From contig OZ255706.1 in assembly GCA_965277025.1 (NCBI GenBank), forward strand, positions 992,001 through 1,056,000: a stretch of DNA of 64,000 bases, read 5' to 3'. The position numbers and the translations under genes were made by a program. Of the stretch, positions 27,259 to 36,718 are shown piece after piece (position 1 is the stretch's first letter; the number at the start of each line of letters is the position of its first letter). The notes below the pieces were generated by a model. That model was not told the DNA's origin and ran no database searches. It worked only from the letters and a program-made list of their open reading frames with translations. Source of the stretch: Methylomarinum sp965277025. GTDB lineage: Bacteria > Pseudomonadota > Gammaproteobacteria > Methylococcales > Methylomonadaceae.

Positions 27259-28989
27259 TTTTCCATTAAACAGTAAAAAAATCAGCACCAGATTAAGCAG
27301 TATCGACACGATCGACAAGCCTTGCCAGAAACGGACTGGGCTGCGTTCTATCAGTGGCAGAGTGTCGGTGGATTTCAAGAACTCCTGATTGGGTTTTTTT
27401 AGATCATGCAAAAACTCCGACAAGCTTTCATAGCGTGTCTGCGGGGATAAAGAGGTTGCCTTTTTCAGTGCGCCGTCTATCCATTGTGGCACCATGCTGT
27501 TTTTATGGAAACTGGGTACATAACGCAGCTTCGCCAGCTTTTGTTTATCGGGTTTTTCCGGAATGTCGCGTCCGAACGGCAGGGCGTTATTGATCATTTC
27601 GTAGGTGATAACGCCCAATGAATAGATATCGGATTTAACTGTGCCACGTTGTCCCAAATGATATTCCGGTGCGGTGTAATTGAGTGTACCGAGGACATTT
27701 TCATCTTGGGCTTCAATTGGTGTGATTTCGGTGATGCCGGCAATTTTGACCGAGCCGAAATCGATGATTTTTACCACACCCTCGTTGTCAATCATGATGT
27801 TTTCAGGTTTCAAATCTTGATGCAGCATTTCCATTCGGTGGAATGCTCTCAGACCTTTGGCGATTTGTTCGACGATCTTTCGAACCGTCCTGATTTCAGG
27901 TTTAGTGTGTTCATCCATCCATTGTCGTAACGTCTGACCTTCTATATATTCAGTCACATAATAGATGCAGCTCTTTTTCCGGTCGGAGATCAGCACTTTC
28001 AATACATTGGGATGGCGAATACGTTTTCCGGCCCATTCTTCATGCAAAAAATGCTCGATGAAATGCGTGTCATCTTCGTGGAGTACCGATGGTGTTTTCA
28101 GCACTACCTGTTTTTGTGTCTGAGTGTCAAAAGCCTGATAAATATGCGTGCGCGTACTGGCTTCTATTTCACGTTCAATGCGATAGCCATCAAGCACCAT
28201 GCCAGGCTCCAAAGGTGGCGGGAATGGCAGGTTGGCATGGCGCCGCATGATTTCGTCTTCTTTGGCCAACGGCAGTTGATCGACTTTCAGCATGACGCAA
28301 GTCAGGTTGTCATCACTGTCATTTTGCCGAGCGAGATCGACGATTTTGCGGCTACATAAATTAAGGTCAGTTTCTTCTTTGATCAGTTTTTTTAAGGCCG
28401 ATTCACCAATGAAGTCATGCACACCATCAGTGGTCATAATGAACAGGTCGTCGGCCTCCAGAGGGAAAGATTTGTAATCGACTTCCAGCCGTGATTCAAT
28501 GCCCATGGCCCGGGTCAGATAATTTTTGTCTTGATCCAGATTGACGCGATGATCGCGCGTCATCAATTCAAGATTACCCTTCCGTAATCGATAAATACGC
28601 GAATCGCCAATATGGAAGATATGGCCTGTGGTGGATTTACACACCAGAATGCTTAATGTACTGACCAGGCCTTTTTGTGATTCAAGGCGTTGGTGACCCT
28701 GGCTGTATAACCAGGAGTTGGTAGCCGAGAGTATTTTTTGGGCCGCTTTTTTGACCGTCCATGAATCGGGTGTGCTGTAGTAATCACTCAAGAAACTGAT
28801 AATACAGCACTGGCTGGCTTGCTTGCCATCCTCGCAGCCACTCATGCCGTCTGCAATCGCCGCTGTCAGTCCCTTGTGGGTTAATTGTGGTTCTTCGGGA
28901 ATGGTAAAACCGAAGCTGTCTTCGTTTTCTTCCTTGATTCCTTTATGGCTGTATGCGCCTGTGCTGACGGCTAGAGTGGCGGTATCCAT
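27253..28989 (-). CDS. Fused PP2C phosphatase / Ser-Thr kinase with C-terminal membrane anchor
   Basis: Residues 1 to about 240 form a PP2C phosphatase (AAIADGMSGCEDG, FHIGDSRIYRL, IMTTDGVHDFI and DSDDNLTCVML give the metal-binding Asp residues). Residues about 268-530 are an eukaryotic-type kinase (VVLKTP Lys, MLHQDLKPENIMID with HQD for HRD, IIDFGSV, NYTAPEY). A last hydrophobic segment (LSIVSILLNLVLIFLLF) anchors it to the membrane. The gene follows narK by 1 bp on the same strand, so both are probably one transcript. It may couple nitrate uptake or assimilation to phosphorylation signalling. The target is unknown; the link is inferred from the neighbourhood. Confidence 0.88.
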   Translation of the reverse strand: MDTATLAVSTGAYSHKGIKEENEDSFGFTIPEEPQLTHKGLTAAIADGMSGCEDGKQASQCCIISFLSDYYSTPDSWTVKKAAQKILSATNSWLYSQGHQRLESQKGLVSTLSILVCKSTTGHIFHIGDSRIYRLRKGNLELMTRDHRVNLDQDKNYLTRAMGIESRLEVDYKSFPLEADDLFIMTTDGVHDFIGESALKKLIKEETDLNLCSRKIVDLARQNDSDDNLTCVMLKVDQLPLAKEDEIMRRHANLPFPPPLEPGMVLDGYRIEREIEASTRTHIYQAFDTQTQKQVVLKTPSVLHEDDTHFIEHFLHEEWAGKRIRHPNVLKVLISDRKKSCIYYVTEYIEGQTLRQWMDEHTKPEIRTVRKIVEQIAKGLRAFHRMEMLHQDLKPENIMIDNEGVVKIIDFGSVKIAGITEITPIEAQDENVLGTLNYTAPEYHLGQRGTVKSDIYSLGVITYEMINNALPFGRDIPEKPDKQKLAKLRYVPSFHKNSMVPQWIDGALKKATSLSPQTRYESLSEFLHDLKKPNQEFLKSTDTLPLIERSPVRFWQGLSIVSILLNLVLIFLLFNGKS

Positions 28990-28990
28990 C

Positions 28991-30469
28991 TTAGCTTACC
29001 TCGATCATTTCGACAGTACCATCTTCCAGCACTTCAGCCATATGGCCTTTTGGTTCGTCGATAAACTGTACGGCAATCAAGACCAGACAAGCGACGCCCG
29101 CTATTACCATAAAAAAGACCGACGGTTCGACAAAAGATAAAATGGTTAAAAATAACATGCCACCGACATTGCCATAAGCACCCACCATGCCGGCAATTTG
29201 GCCGGTCATACGGCGTTTGATCAATGGCACCATGGCAAACACTGCGCCTTCTCCAGCCTGAACAAAAAATGAGCATACCATGGTAGCGAGGACTGCAATC
29301 AATACCGGCCATTCCGGGGTGATTTGTGATAGCGTAAAAAAGCCTAAAATTGCGCCAATTATTAGTAAGGTCAGGGACATTTTTCGGCCGAAACGGTCAC
29401 TGAACCAACCGCCACCAGGGCGCGCCACCAGGTTCATAAAGGCGAACCCTGCTGCTAACAGGCCGGCTTCAACCATGGTGATGCCTTGTGATTCATGAAA
29501 GGTTTGATAAAAAAACATCGGCAGCATGGAAACTACCGCCAGTTCCGCGCCAAAGGTCGCCATATATGCCAGGTCCAGAATAGCGACCTGCTTGAATTTA
29601 TAACGATGAATTTCTTCAATCGGATGGCTTAAATGTTCTTCATTGACATGAATGATTTTATAGACATTAAAAAAGAACAGTAGCCAGATGAATGCATAAA
29701 TAATCCATGCGGCAAGAGCCGATAGCAGGCCTACACCCGCTGGCGACAGTTTCCAGGTCAACAAGGTCAACGTCGCATACAAAGGGATAGTCATGACGAT
29801 ATAGAAAAACAAATCCCAGATGCTGGTGACTTCCATTGCACCGGCTTTTTTCGGTTTGAAATAGGTCGAGCCTTTTGGCGTGTCAGTGACATTAAAAAAG
29901 TAAACAATCGAATAAAGTAGTGCAATGACACCGGTGGTGGCAATCGCATAACGCCAGCCTTCCTCGCCACCATACCATAACGCCAGACCAGGCAGGATCA
30001 TGGCTGAAGCGGCCGAACCAAAATTGCCCCAGCCACCATAAATACCTTCGGCGATACCGACTTGTTTGGCTGGAAACCATTCACCGACCATGCGGATGCC
30101 AATGACAAAACCGGCACCGACAAAGCCCAGTAAAAAACGCGCCAAAGCCAGCTGCTCAAAACTTTCAGCAAAAGCGAACATAAAACACGGCAAGCTGGCT
30201 AACGCTAAAAGTGTGGAGAAAGTACGTTTTGGGCCGAATTTATCGACCAACATACCGACCACGATGCGTGCCGGGATGGTCAAAGCGACATTCAGAATCA
30301 GAATCGTTTTAATCTGAGACTGATCCATGTGCAGGGTGTCGGCAATCATCAGCATCAATGGTGCATGATTGAACCAAACCATAAAGCTTAGAAAAAAGGC
30401 AAACCAGGTAAGGTGCAATATTTTTATATTGCCGGAAAATGAAAGCAGATTAAGTTTGTTTGATGACAT
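28991..30469 (-). CDS. narK: NarK-type nitrate/nitrite transporter (MFS)
   Basis: The 492-residue protein has twelve hydrophobic segments and MFS signatures: VGMLVDKFGPKRTF in the first loop, RFLLGFVGAGFVIGIRMVGEWFP and GIYGGWGNFGSAASAMILPG, the nitrate-signature region, with a second one near MVGAYGNVGGMLFL. This places it in the nitrate/nitrite porter family at the inner membrane. The start at MSSNKLNLLSF is the first in frame. It is divergent from nirB, with a 306-bp shared control region, and precedes the kinase-phosphatase gene. It supplies nitrate or nitrite to the assimilatory enzymes. Confidence 0.9.
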   Translation of the reverse strand: MSSNKLNLLSFSGNIKILHLTWFAFFLSFMVWFNHAPLMLMIADTLHMDQSQIKTILILNVALTIPARIVVGMLVDKFGPKRTFSTLLALASLPCFMFAFAESFEQLALARFLLGFVGAGFVIGIRMVGEWFPAKQVGIAEGIYGGWGNFGSAASAMILPGLALWYGGEEGWRYAIATTGVIALLYSIVYFFNVTDTPKGSTYFKPKKAGAMEVTSIWDLFFYIVMTIPLYATLTLLTWKLSPAGVGLLSALAAWIIYAFIWLLFFFNVYKIIHVNEEHLSHPIEEIHRYKFKQVAILDLAYMATFGAELAVVSMLPMFFYQTFHESQGITMVEAGLLAAGFAFMNLVARPGGGWFSDRFGRKMSLTLLIIGAILGFFTLSQITPEWPVLIAVLATMVCSFFVQAGEGAVFAMVPLIKRRMTGQIAGMVGAYGNVGGMLFLTILSFVEPSVFFMVIAGVACLVLIAVQFIDEPKGHMAEVLEDGTVEMIEVS

Positions 30470-30723
30470 GGTCTTTAATGCTTAAATTGAGTTATCAAGA
30501 AACAAGCATTTATTGTGCCAATGCTGTCGACGTTATTTTGCGTTTATATATAGTATAGTTTTTGCTCGGCTGCACAGTTATAGTGCGATTTGCACCAATT
30601 CAACCGCGTCAAGCCGTCCAATATTGAAACTGTTGTGAGCCTGTTTTGTGCGCTTGCCCGGGTCAGGCCTTAAAAATAAGTTTCTCAGTCTTTTCTGGCC
30701 AGATTGCATGGTAAGATGCACAG

Positions 30724-30740
30724 TTGGCATGTTGATTGTT
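30724..30740 (+). promoter_or_regulatory. Possible sigma-54-type promoter element upstream of nirB
   Basis: TTGGCATGTTGATTGTT shows GG, ten bases, then GT, close to the sigma-54 -24/-12 pattern, where GC is expected at the second position. It ends 35 bp before the nirB start. Nitrogen-assimilation genes often use sigma-54 with NtrC. The mismatch at the critical GC makes this tentative. No other feature was recognised in the 306-bp narK-nirB gap (30470-30775). Confidence 0.3.
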
Positions 30741-30775
30741 TTGTTTATGGATATTGTGAATTCCTGAGGTGGAAC

Positions 30776-33313
30776 ATGAGTACGAAAAAAACATTGGTTG
30801 TCATCGGAAACGGGATGGTCGGCCAGAATTTTCTGGAAAACCTGGTAGAAAGTGAGGCCAGGGAACAATTTAACCTGGTCACTTTTTGTGAAGAACCGCG
30901 TCCGGCCTATGACCGGGTTCATCTGACCGAATATTTTGCCGGTAAAAGCGCCGATGATTTGTCTTTGGTGGCTGATGATTTTTTTGAGAAAAACAATATC
31001 ACTGTTCATATAGGTGATAAAGCGGTGGAAATTGACCGAAAAAATCGTCGCGTTATTTCCGAAAAAGGCGTCGTCATCGATTACGATAAAATTGTTCTGG
31101 CGACAGGTTCTTATCCTTTTGTCCCGCCCGTCCCCGGACATGATCGTGAACGCTGTCTGGTTTACCGTACCATCGAAGATCTGGAAGCAATTGCCGAGGC
31201 TGCAGAGCGCTCGACAGTTGGCGCTGTGGTGGGCGGTGGCTTGTTGGGCCTTGAAGCTGCCAAAGCGTTAAAAGACCTGGGGCTCGAAACGCATGTGGTG
31301 GAGTTCGCTCCTCGCTTGATGGCTGTTCAGCTGGATGAAGGCGGCGGCGCCATGTTGCAGAAAAAAATCGAAGATTTGGGGGTTCGTGTTCATACCAGTA
31401 AAAACACCACCAATATTAGCGATGGCGACAAACATTTCCATAAAATGACATTTGTCGATGGCGAAGAACTGGAAACCGATATTGTTTTGTTCTCGGCTGG
31501 TATTCGCCCCAGAGATGATCTGGCTCGCGCTTGTGGCCTGGAAATTGGGCCGCGTGGCGGAATAGTGATCGATAATCAATGTAAAACTTCCGACCCTGAT
31601 ATCTATGCGATAGGTGAATGTGCATTATGGGATGGCAAGATTTTTGGCTTGGTCGCTCCGGGTTATAGTATGGCTCGTACGGCGGTAGCCGATTTGGCCG
31701 GAGAAGAAGCCAGTTTCGAAGGCGCCGATATGAGCACCAAACTGAAACTGATGGGAGTGGATGTCGCCAGCATTGGCGATGCGCAAGCCAGAACGCCTGG
31801 TGCTTTGATCTATACCTATCAGGATGGTGCTTCGGAAGTCTATAAACGTATTGTCGTCAGTGAAGATAAAAAATATCTGCTGGGTGCGGTTTTGGTAGGT
31901 GATTCATCGGGCTACAGTACTTTGTTGCAATATTGTCTGAGTAAAATCGAATTACCGGAGCATCCTGATTCTTTGATTTTGCCACACCGATCGGATGAAT
32001 CCGTCGGCCTTGGTCCTGATGCCTTACCCGATTCAGCGCAAATCTGTTCCTGCTACGATGTTTCGAAAGGTCAGATTGTTCAGGCAATTGAACAAGGTTG
32101 CTTGACCGTTCCTGATTTGAAAGCTCAGACGCAGGCTGCGACCGGTTGTGGCGGTTGTGCGGCGTTGTTGAAGTCGGTGCTGGACTGTGAGCTGGAAAAA
32201 GCCGGCATCGAAGTCAATACCGATATCTGTGAACATTTTCCGCATACCCGCCAGGACCTTTACAACCTGGTTATGGTGGGGCAAATCAAAACCTTTGATG
32301 AACTGCTGTTAAAGCATGGGCGTGGACGAGGCTGTGAGGTCTGCCGGCAGGCAGTGGGTTCTATCCTGGCCTCTTATTGGAATGAATACATTCTGAAAAA
32401 AGAGCATATCGGCTTGCAGGACACCAATGACCGCTTTTTGGCCAATATGCAAAAAGATGGCACCTACTCGGTAGTACCGCGTGTTGCGGGGGGAGAGCTG
32501 ACGCCGGATATGCTGATTGCGTTAGGGGAAGTCGCCAACAAATATAACTTGTACACCAAAATAACCGGTGGCCAGCGGGTTGATCTGTTTGGCACCCGGG
32601 TCGAAGAGTTGCCTGCAATCTGGAAAGAGCTTATCGACGCCGGCTTTGAAAGTGGACATGCCTATGGCAAGTCTCTCAGAACTGTCAAGTCTTGCGTGGG
32701 TAGTACCTGGTGCCGGTTTGGTGTGGATGACAGTGTCGGTTTGGCGATTGAGCTTGAAAACCGCTACAAAGGGCTGAGAGCGCCGCATAAAATCAAGATG
32801 GCCGTTTCAGGCTGTACCCGGGAATGCGCCGAAGCGCAAGGCAAGGATATTGGCGTGATCGCGACAGAAAGTGGTTGGAACTTGTATGTCTGTGGAAATG
32901 GCGGTATGAAACCAAGACATGCGGATTTATTCGCCACCGACCTGGATAAGGAAACACTGATCAAATATATTGATCGTATTCTGGTTTTTTATGTCAGAAC
33001 TGCCGATAGACTACAGCGTACATCGGTATGGATGGAAAATATGGAAGGCGGGTTGGACTATCTGAAATCAGTTATTATCGATGATAAACTGGGTATTTGT
33101 GATGACCTTGAAAAACAAATGCAGCATGTCATCGAGACCTATCAATGCGAGTGGAAAACCACTATCGAGGATGAAGAAAACCTCAAACTGTTCCGTCCTT
33201 TCGTCAACAGTGATCAAACCGATGAGAGCATTGTGTTTGTTGAAGAGCGCGGACAAATCCGGCCGGCAACGGAAGATGAACGGAAACATTTTAAACTGAC
33301 GGAGGAAGTCTGA
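30776..33313 (+). CDS. nirB: Assimilatory nitrite reductase [NAD(P)H], large subunit
   Basis: The 845-residue protein reduces nitrite to ammonium in the cytoplasm. In order: an FAD/NAD(P) oxidoreductase (LVVIGNGMVGQ, AVVGGGLLGLEAAKALK, YAIGECALW), a BFD-like [2Fe-2S] domain around residue 420 (ICSCYDVSKGQI, CGGCAALL), then ferredoxin-type half domains and the sirohaem/4Fe-4S domain. The latter has cysteine pairs CVGSTWC and CTREC in SGCTRECAEAQGKDIGV. ATG 30776 is chosen over an in-frame ATG at 30704 because GAGGTGGA lies just before it and MSTKKTLVVIGNG is the natural start. It overlaps nirD at TGATG. Confidence 0.95.
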   Translation: MSTKKTLVVIGNGMVGQNFLENLVESEAREQFNLVTFCEEPRPAYDRVHLTEYFAGKSADDLSLVADDFFEKNNITVHIGDKAVEIDRKNRRVISEKGVVIDYDKIVLATGSYPFVPPVPGHDRERCLVYRTIEDLEAIAEAAERSTVGAVVGGGLLGLEAAKALKDLGLETHVVEFAPRLMAVQLDEGGGAMLQKKIEDLGVRVHTSKNTTNISDGDKHFHKMTFVDGEELETDIVLFSAGIRPRDDLARACGLEIGPRGGIVIDNQCKTSDPDIYAIGECALWDGKIFGLVAPGYSMARTAVADLAGEEASFEGADMSTKLKLMGVDVASIGDAQARTPGALIYTYQDGASEVYKRIVVSEDKKYLLGAVLVGDSSGYSTLLQYCLSKIELPEHPDSLILPHRSDESVGLGPDALPDSAQICSCYDVSKGQIVQAIEQGCLTVPDLKAQTQAATGCGGCAALLKSVLDCELEKAGIEVNTDICEHFPHTRQDLYNLVMVGQIKTFDELLLKHGRGRGCEVCRQAVGSILASYWNEYILKKEHIGLQDTNDRFLANMQKDGTYSVVPRVAGGELTPDMLIALGEVANKYNLYTKITGGQRVDLFGTRVEELPAIWKELIDAGFESGHAYGKSLRTVKSCVGSTWCRFGVDDSVGLAIELENRYKGLRAPHKIKMAVSGCTRECAEAQGKDIGVIATESGWNLYVCGNGGMKPRHADLFATDLDKETLIKYIDRILVFYVRTADRLQRTSVWMENMEGGLDYLKSVIIDDKLGICDDLEKQMQHVIETYQCEWKTTIEDEENLKLFRPFVNSDQTDESIVFVEERGQIRPATEDERKHFKLTEEV

Positions 33314-33645
33314 TGAGCCAATGGGTCGATGTTTGTGCGGTAGATGATTTGGAACCTGAAGCTGGGGTTTGTGCATTGGTGAATGGGCATCAGGTCGCTA
33401 TTTTTTATTTTCCTTTAACGGACGAACTTTATGCGATCGATAATTATGACCCTTTCAGTAAAACCTACAGTTTGTCACGAGGGTTGGTCGGTGATATAAA
33501 AGGGGAACCTATGGTGGCGGCTCCCGTTTACAAACAGCACTTCAGTTTAAAAACAGGGCAATGCCTGGATGATGAAAACGTTCGGGTGAACAGTTATCCC
33601 GTGCGTATCGTCAATGATCGCGTTGAAGTCTCTATTACGGAGTAA
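33313..33645 (+). CDS. nirD: Nitrite reductase small subunit
   Basis: The 110-residue protein is a Rieske-fold NirD (WVDVCAVDDLEPEAGVCALVNG, LYAIDNYDPFSKTYSLSRGLVGD, PVYKQHFSLKTGQCLDD). It lacks the CxH/CxxH cluster ligands, as usual for NirD, and acts as a partner of NirB. It starts within the nirB stop (ATGA overlap), indicating translational coupling. The phzF-like gene follows after 3 bp. Confidence 0.93.
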   Translation: MSQWVDVCAVDDLEPEAGVCALVNGHQVAIFYFPLTDELYAIDNYDPFSKTYSLSRGLVGDIKGEPMVAAPVYKQHFSLKTGQCLDDENVRVNSYPVRIVNDRVEVSITE

Positions 33646-33648
33646 ATA

Positions 33649-34563
33649 ATGAGTTACCAATTTTATGTTGCCGATGTTTTTACCCAGAAAGTTTTTAATG
33701 GCGCGCAAATTGCAGTTTTTCCTCAAGCCGATGGCTTGACCGACGAGCAAATGTCTGCGATCGGCAGAGAGATGAATCTGTCTGAAACTGTTTTTGTCTT
33801 TCACCCTGAAGATAACAGCCAGCGTCGTATCATGCGAACTTTTTCCGCATTTGGTGAAGAGAAAGATTTTGTCGGTCATCCGGTTGTCGCGACAGCCTAT
33901 GTGCTGGGATATAGTGGGGATATCAAATTAGAAGATGGCATCAATCCGGTTGTATTTGAACAAAACAGCGGACCTGTGGATGTCAATATTACCGGAAAAG
34001 ATGGTAAACCGACTTTTGTGCAATTTAGTAACAAGGTGGCATCTATTGTCGATAATTTTACCCCGGCCGATGAAGAATTGGCTGCGCTGTTATCGTTGAA
34101 TGTTGCCGATCTGGATCATAAAAAATATGCACCACGGCTGGTATCGTGTACGACGCCTTATTTAATTGTTCCTGTATGGAAATACGAAAGCGTTAGAAAA
34201 GCGCGATTCAATTATCTGGCCTGGAGCCAATCCACCGCGCCGCAAACCGCTGCCCAGGAGATCTTGTTGTTCGCCCCCAAAACGCCGTTACCGGATGCAG
34301 ACTTCAATCTGCGCTTGCTCGGGCCTAAAATCGGTTTGCATGATGATCCGCCGGTCGGAAACGCCTTGCCGGCTTTTGCAGCCTATTTAACCTCTTTTGA
34401 GTTTACTCAGCAGGGCACGCATGTTTTTGCTGTCGAACGAGGCGAAGAAGGTGCCCGCCGCAGCGTGATCAATATTGAAATGGATCATAAGGGCGCTGCC
34501 TTGCTGCCCATACGTGTTGGTGGTGAAGGGGTTATATTTGCGGAAGGAAGAATTCACCTCTGA
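33649..34563 (+). CDS. PhzF-family isomerase/epimerase-like protein
   Basis: The 304-residue protein has the two-lobed PhzF/diaminopimelate-epimerase-like fold signature: YVADVFTQKVFNGAQIAVF at the start, MNLSETVFVF with the catalytic Glu, FVGHPVVATAYVLG, and in the second half DDPPVGNALPAFAAYL and GEEGARRSVINIEM. The exact substrate is unknown; most relatives are uncharacterised. It lies 3 bp after nirD, so it is expressed with the nitrite reductase operon, although no metabolic link is obvious. Confidence 0.85.
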   Translation: MSYQFYVADVFTQKVFNGAQIAVFPQADGLTDEQMSAIGREMNLSETVFVFHPEDNSQRRIMRTFSAFGEEKDFVGHPVVATAYVLGYSGDIKLEDGINPVVFEQNSGPVDVNITGKDGKPTFVQFSNKVASIVDNFTPADEELAALLSLNVADLDHKKYAPRLVSCTTPYLIVPVWKYESVRKARFNYLAWSQSTAPQTAAQEILLFAPKTPLPDADFNLRLLGPKIGLHDDPPVGNALPAFAAYLTSFEFTQQGTHVFAVERGEEGARRSVINIEMDHKGAALLPIRVGGEGVIFAEGRIHL

Positions 34564-34592
34564 TTAGTACAGAATTTCTCCAAAAGCATAAC

Positions 34593-34627
34593 AAAAAACC
34601 GGCTGCATCGATAACGGTGCAGCCGGT
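34593..34627 (-). terminator. Rho-independent terminator for the small minus-strand gene
   Basis: Read on the minus strand: ACCGGCTGCA, a 10-base loop, TGCAGCCGGT, then six T's. It lies 35 bp after the stop of the small membrane protein gene (34663-34833). It could also slow transcription arriving from phzF, but the T-run is on the minus-strand side. Confidence 0.8.
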
Positions 34628-34662
34628 GAGGACAGGAGAGAAAAGCTACAACATTACATTAC

Positions 34663-34833
34663 TTAAGGTCTTGTTTTGTAAGCCGAGTTACTGGCGTCTT
34701 CTTTAATCAGTTGTTCCGCTTTTTGGTATTTTTCATGCTCGGAGCTTTTCACCATATAAATAGCGCCTGCAAAAAACACGACTAACGCAGCAATATACAT
34801 CCAGAAATTATCTTTTTCTTTTGGTTCACTCAT
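34663..34833 (-). CDS. Small single-pass membrane protein (56 aa)
   Basis: A 56-residue frame starts MSEPKEKDNFWMYIAALVVFF, with one membrane segment (about residues 11-28) and a charged C-terminal tail (KSSEHEKYQKAEQLIKED). AGAGG is correctly spaced before the ATG, and a strong terminator follows. These together support a real gene that is easily missed for its size. The N-terminus is probably cytoplasmic and the tail periplasmic or the reverse. Family not recognised. Confidence 0.7.
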   Translation of the reverse strand: MSEPKEKDNFWMYIAALVVFFAGAIYMVKSSEHEKYQKAEQLIKEDASNSAYKTRP

Positions 34834-35006
34834 TTTTTTTTACCTCTAGGTTTTTTACTTAAGTTATGTTGAAAATCCAACGAGTAGTAACCATAAAATA
34901 ATCAATAGAATTGAATTTTGACCCAGGTCAAACAATTTTTAATTCAATATTTATTTTGTGGTTTTTAGCCGTTAAAGGCTTAACTATCTACACATCTTTT
35001 TTTACT

Positions 35007-35032
35007 GGTTCCCAAGCTCCCGCTTGGGAACC
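35007..35032. repeat. Short palindrome
   Basis: GGTTCCCAAGC, four bases, then its exact complement GCTTGGGAACC. There is no T-run on either strand in the right place, so it is not a standard terminator. It is followed by a second small palindrome around GAAGCTTC at 35041. Possibly a REP-like intergenic repeat. The rest of the gap 34834-35091 shows no gene. Confidence 0.5.
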
Positions 35033-35091
35033 TTGATCCAGAAGCTTCGATCAAGTTGACTGGGCAGGCTTTTTCAAGGTTTGTTTTAGTG

Positions 35092-35230
35092 CTTTAAAGA
35101 AGCGCTGAGCAAATCATCCATGACTTGTCAGCGCCCGCAAAACGGAAATGCGATTTCCGCTTTGCTTACAAAATCAATAGCTTGCAGCTATCGATTTTGA
35201 CGACACATCCCTGTGTCGTGGGAAGCGCTT
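35092..35230. repeat. MITE-like element, copy 2
   Basis: Same internal hairpin order as copy 1 at 1470: GCGGAAATCG-type stem, the AATCAATAGC-type stem, and CGACACA/TGTGTCG. The left end CTTTAAAGAAGCGCTGAGC is diverged. The right TIR is missing: the sequence leads into GGAAGCGCTT and then the IS1111-type element. Confidence 0.6.
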
Positions 35231-35232
35231 AC

Positions 35233-36713
35233 ATGGACACCGCCATGTTTTGCAAGTACAGTTTTGACGAAATAAAAATCAGTTGCAGTCTTACATCCGG
35301 CCTGTTGTTGGAGTATTTATAACTCCTGGCTTCTATGGAATTCGCCGGCGGGGCCCTGTCTGAACAAAGAAGTCGGTGCTTCAAGCGATTCCCCGGGTTT
35401 GACCCGCCGCGGTCTGACCTGTTTCGCCATAAACTGTCTATGCAATCGTTGACAGGTGTTGTATGCCTCCTGAAATCGGTTTTATCTCTCGCGGATTTTT
35501 CGACAGATCAGGGAAGATCTGGCGAAAAATCCGCCACTTGTTTGTTAAACATGAATCCACCCGGCAGAATCTCATGCCGGCATGCGCCTTTCTATCGTTT
35601 CGTACATGGGTTGCCAGACGGTTTGCCGGGCCGTTACCGCCCAGGCAGTTCGCGCCATCTTGTTCGCCAGAGCAACCGCCACTTCGTTAGGGTGGCAACG
35701 GGTCAACAGTTGTTCTACCCAGGCATGACCACCCGGCTGACCCAGCGCTTGTCGCCTGCGGACATGCCGAATGACCGCTCGAGCGCCATGGATCAATAAA
35801 CTCCTCAAGTAACCATCCCCCCGTTTGCTGATACCCAACAATCGCTCTTTACCACCCGAGGACGATTGCCGGGGCACCAGGCCCAGGTAAGCTGCTAACT
35901 GACGACCATTGGCAAAACCTTCTCCACGCTGACCCAACAAAGCGGCCAGCAGCGTGGCCGTCAATACGCCGATTCCAGGAATAGATTCCAGGCGTTGGCT
36001 GACCGCATTTTGTCGGTGCCAGGCGGTTATCGTTTTGGTCAGCCGGTCAATCTGGGATTCCAGGTAAGTGTGACTTTCCTGCAGGGTATCCAGCAGCTCC
36101 CGAACATCCACCGGTAAGTCATTCTCAGCATCTTCCAGAATCTCGGGTAAGCGTTGCTTGATGTTTTTCACGCCTCGAGGAAGCGCAATCCCGAACTCCA
36201 GCAAAACCCCTCTGATGTGATTCTCCAGCGCCACCCGCTGTTTCACCAGCAACTGCCTGCCATGGTGACAATGAAAAACCGCCTGCTGATCAGGGCTTTT
36301 GACCGCAACAAATCGCATGCTGGGTCGTGTAACCGCTTCACAAATAGCCTCCGCATCGTTTCGGTCATTCTTGTTGGATTTCACATAAGGTTTAACGAAA
36401 GCGGGTGCCATCAGCCTGACCTCGTGACCGTATTTTTGTAACTTGCGCGCCCAGTAATGCGCACCGCCGCATGCTTCCATACCCACCAGACAAGGGGGAA
36501 GTTTGGCGCAAAATGCCGGTATTTGACTGCGCTTCAATTGTTTACGCAGTACCACCTGGCCTCGTTCGTTAACACCATGGAGCTGAAAAACATTTTTTGC
36601 CAAATCAATGCCTAATACGCTAATCTGTTTCATGGATGCCTCCTTCCGTTTTAGTTAAAAAACTTGCCTTAACTATGGCACATCGATGCCGGTCAAGGGA
36701 AGGCGGTGTCCAT
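35233..36713 (-). mobile_element. IS110/IS1111-type element, copy 2 (complete)
   Basis: The element is bounded by perfect 12-bp inverted repeats ATGGACACCGCC (35233-35244) and GGCGGTGTCCAT (36702-36713), the subterminal repeats typical of the IS1111 group. About 325 non-coding bases lie downstream of the transposase gene (35245-35571), the place where this group carries its guide RNA. It sits between two MITE copies. Confidence 0.85.
35572..36633 (-). CDS. IS110-family (IS1111-type) transposase
   Basis: The 353 residues are complete. The RuvC-like domain has VLGIDLAKNVFQLHG (Asp), LVGMEACGGAHYWAR (Glu) and NKNDRNDAEAICEA (Asp, Asp). The C-terminal domain has ESIPGIGVLTATLLAALLG, RQSSSGGKERLLGISKRGD with the candidate Ser, and YLRSLLIHGAR. 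A GGAGGC site lies before the ATG. The truncated second copy is at 17246-17990, differing by a few residues. Confidence 0.92.
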   Translation of the reverse strand: MKQISVLGIDLAKNVFQLHGVNERGQVVLRKQLKRSQIPAFCAKLPPCLVGMEACGGAHYWARKLQKYGHEVRLMAPAFVKPYVKSNKNDRNDAEAICEAVTRPSMRFVAVKSPDQQAVFHCHHGRQLLVKQRVALENHIRGVLLEFGIALPRGVKNIKQRLPEILEDAENDLPVDVRELLDTLQESHTYLESQIDRLTKTITAWHRQNAVSQRLESIPGIGVLTATLLAALLGQRGEGFANGRQLAAYLGLVPRQSSSGGKERLLGISKRGDGYLRSLLIHGARAVIRHVRRRQALGQPGGHAWVEQLLTRCHPNEVAVALANKMARTAWAVTARQTVWQPMYETIERRMPA

Positions 36714-36718
36714 TCCAT

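Noticed and set aside
30704..30775. Upstream in-frame start of nirB
   Set aside because: The extra 24 residues do not resemble NirB; the ribosome-binding site and conserved start are at 30776.
35007..35032. Palindrome as a rho-independent terminator
   Set aside because: No T-run follows on either strand in the correct position.
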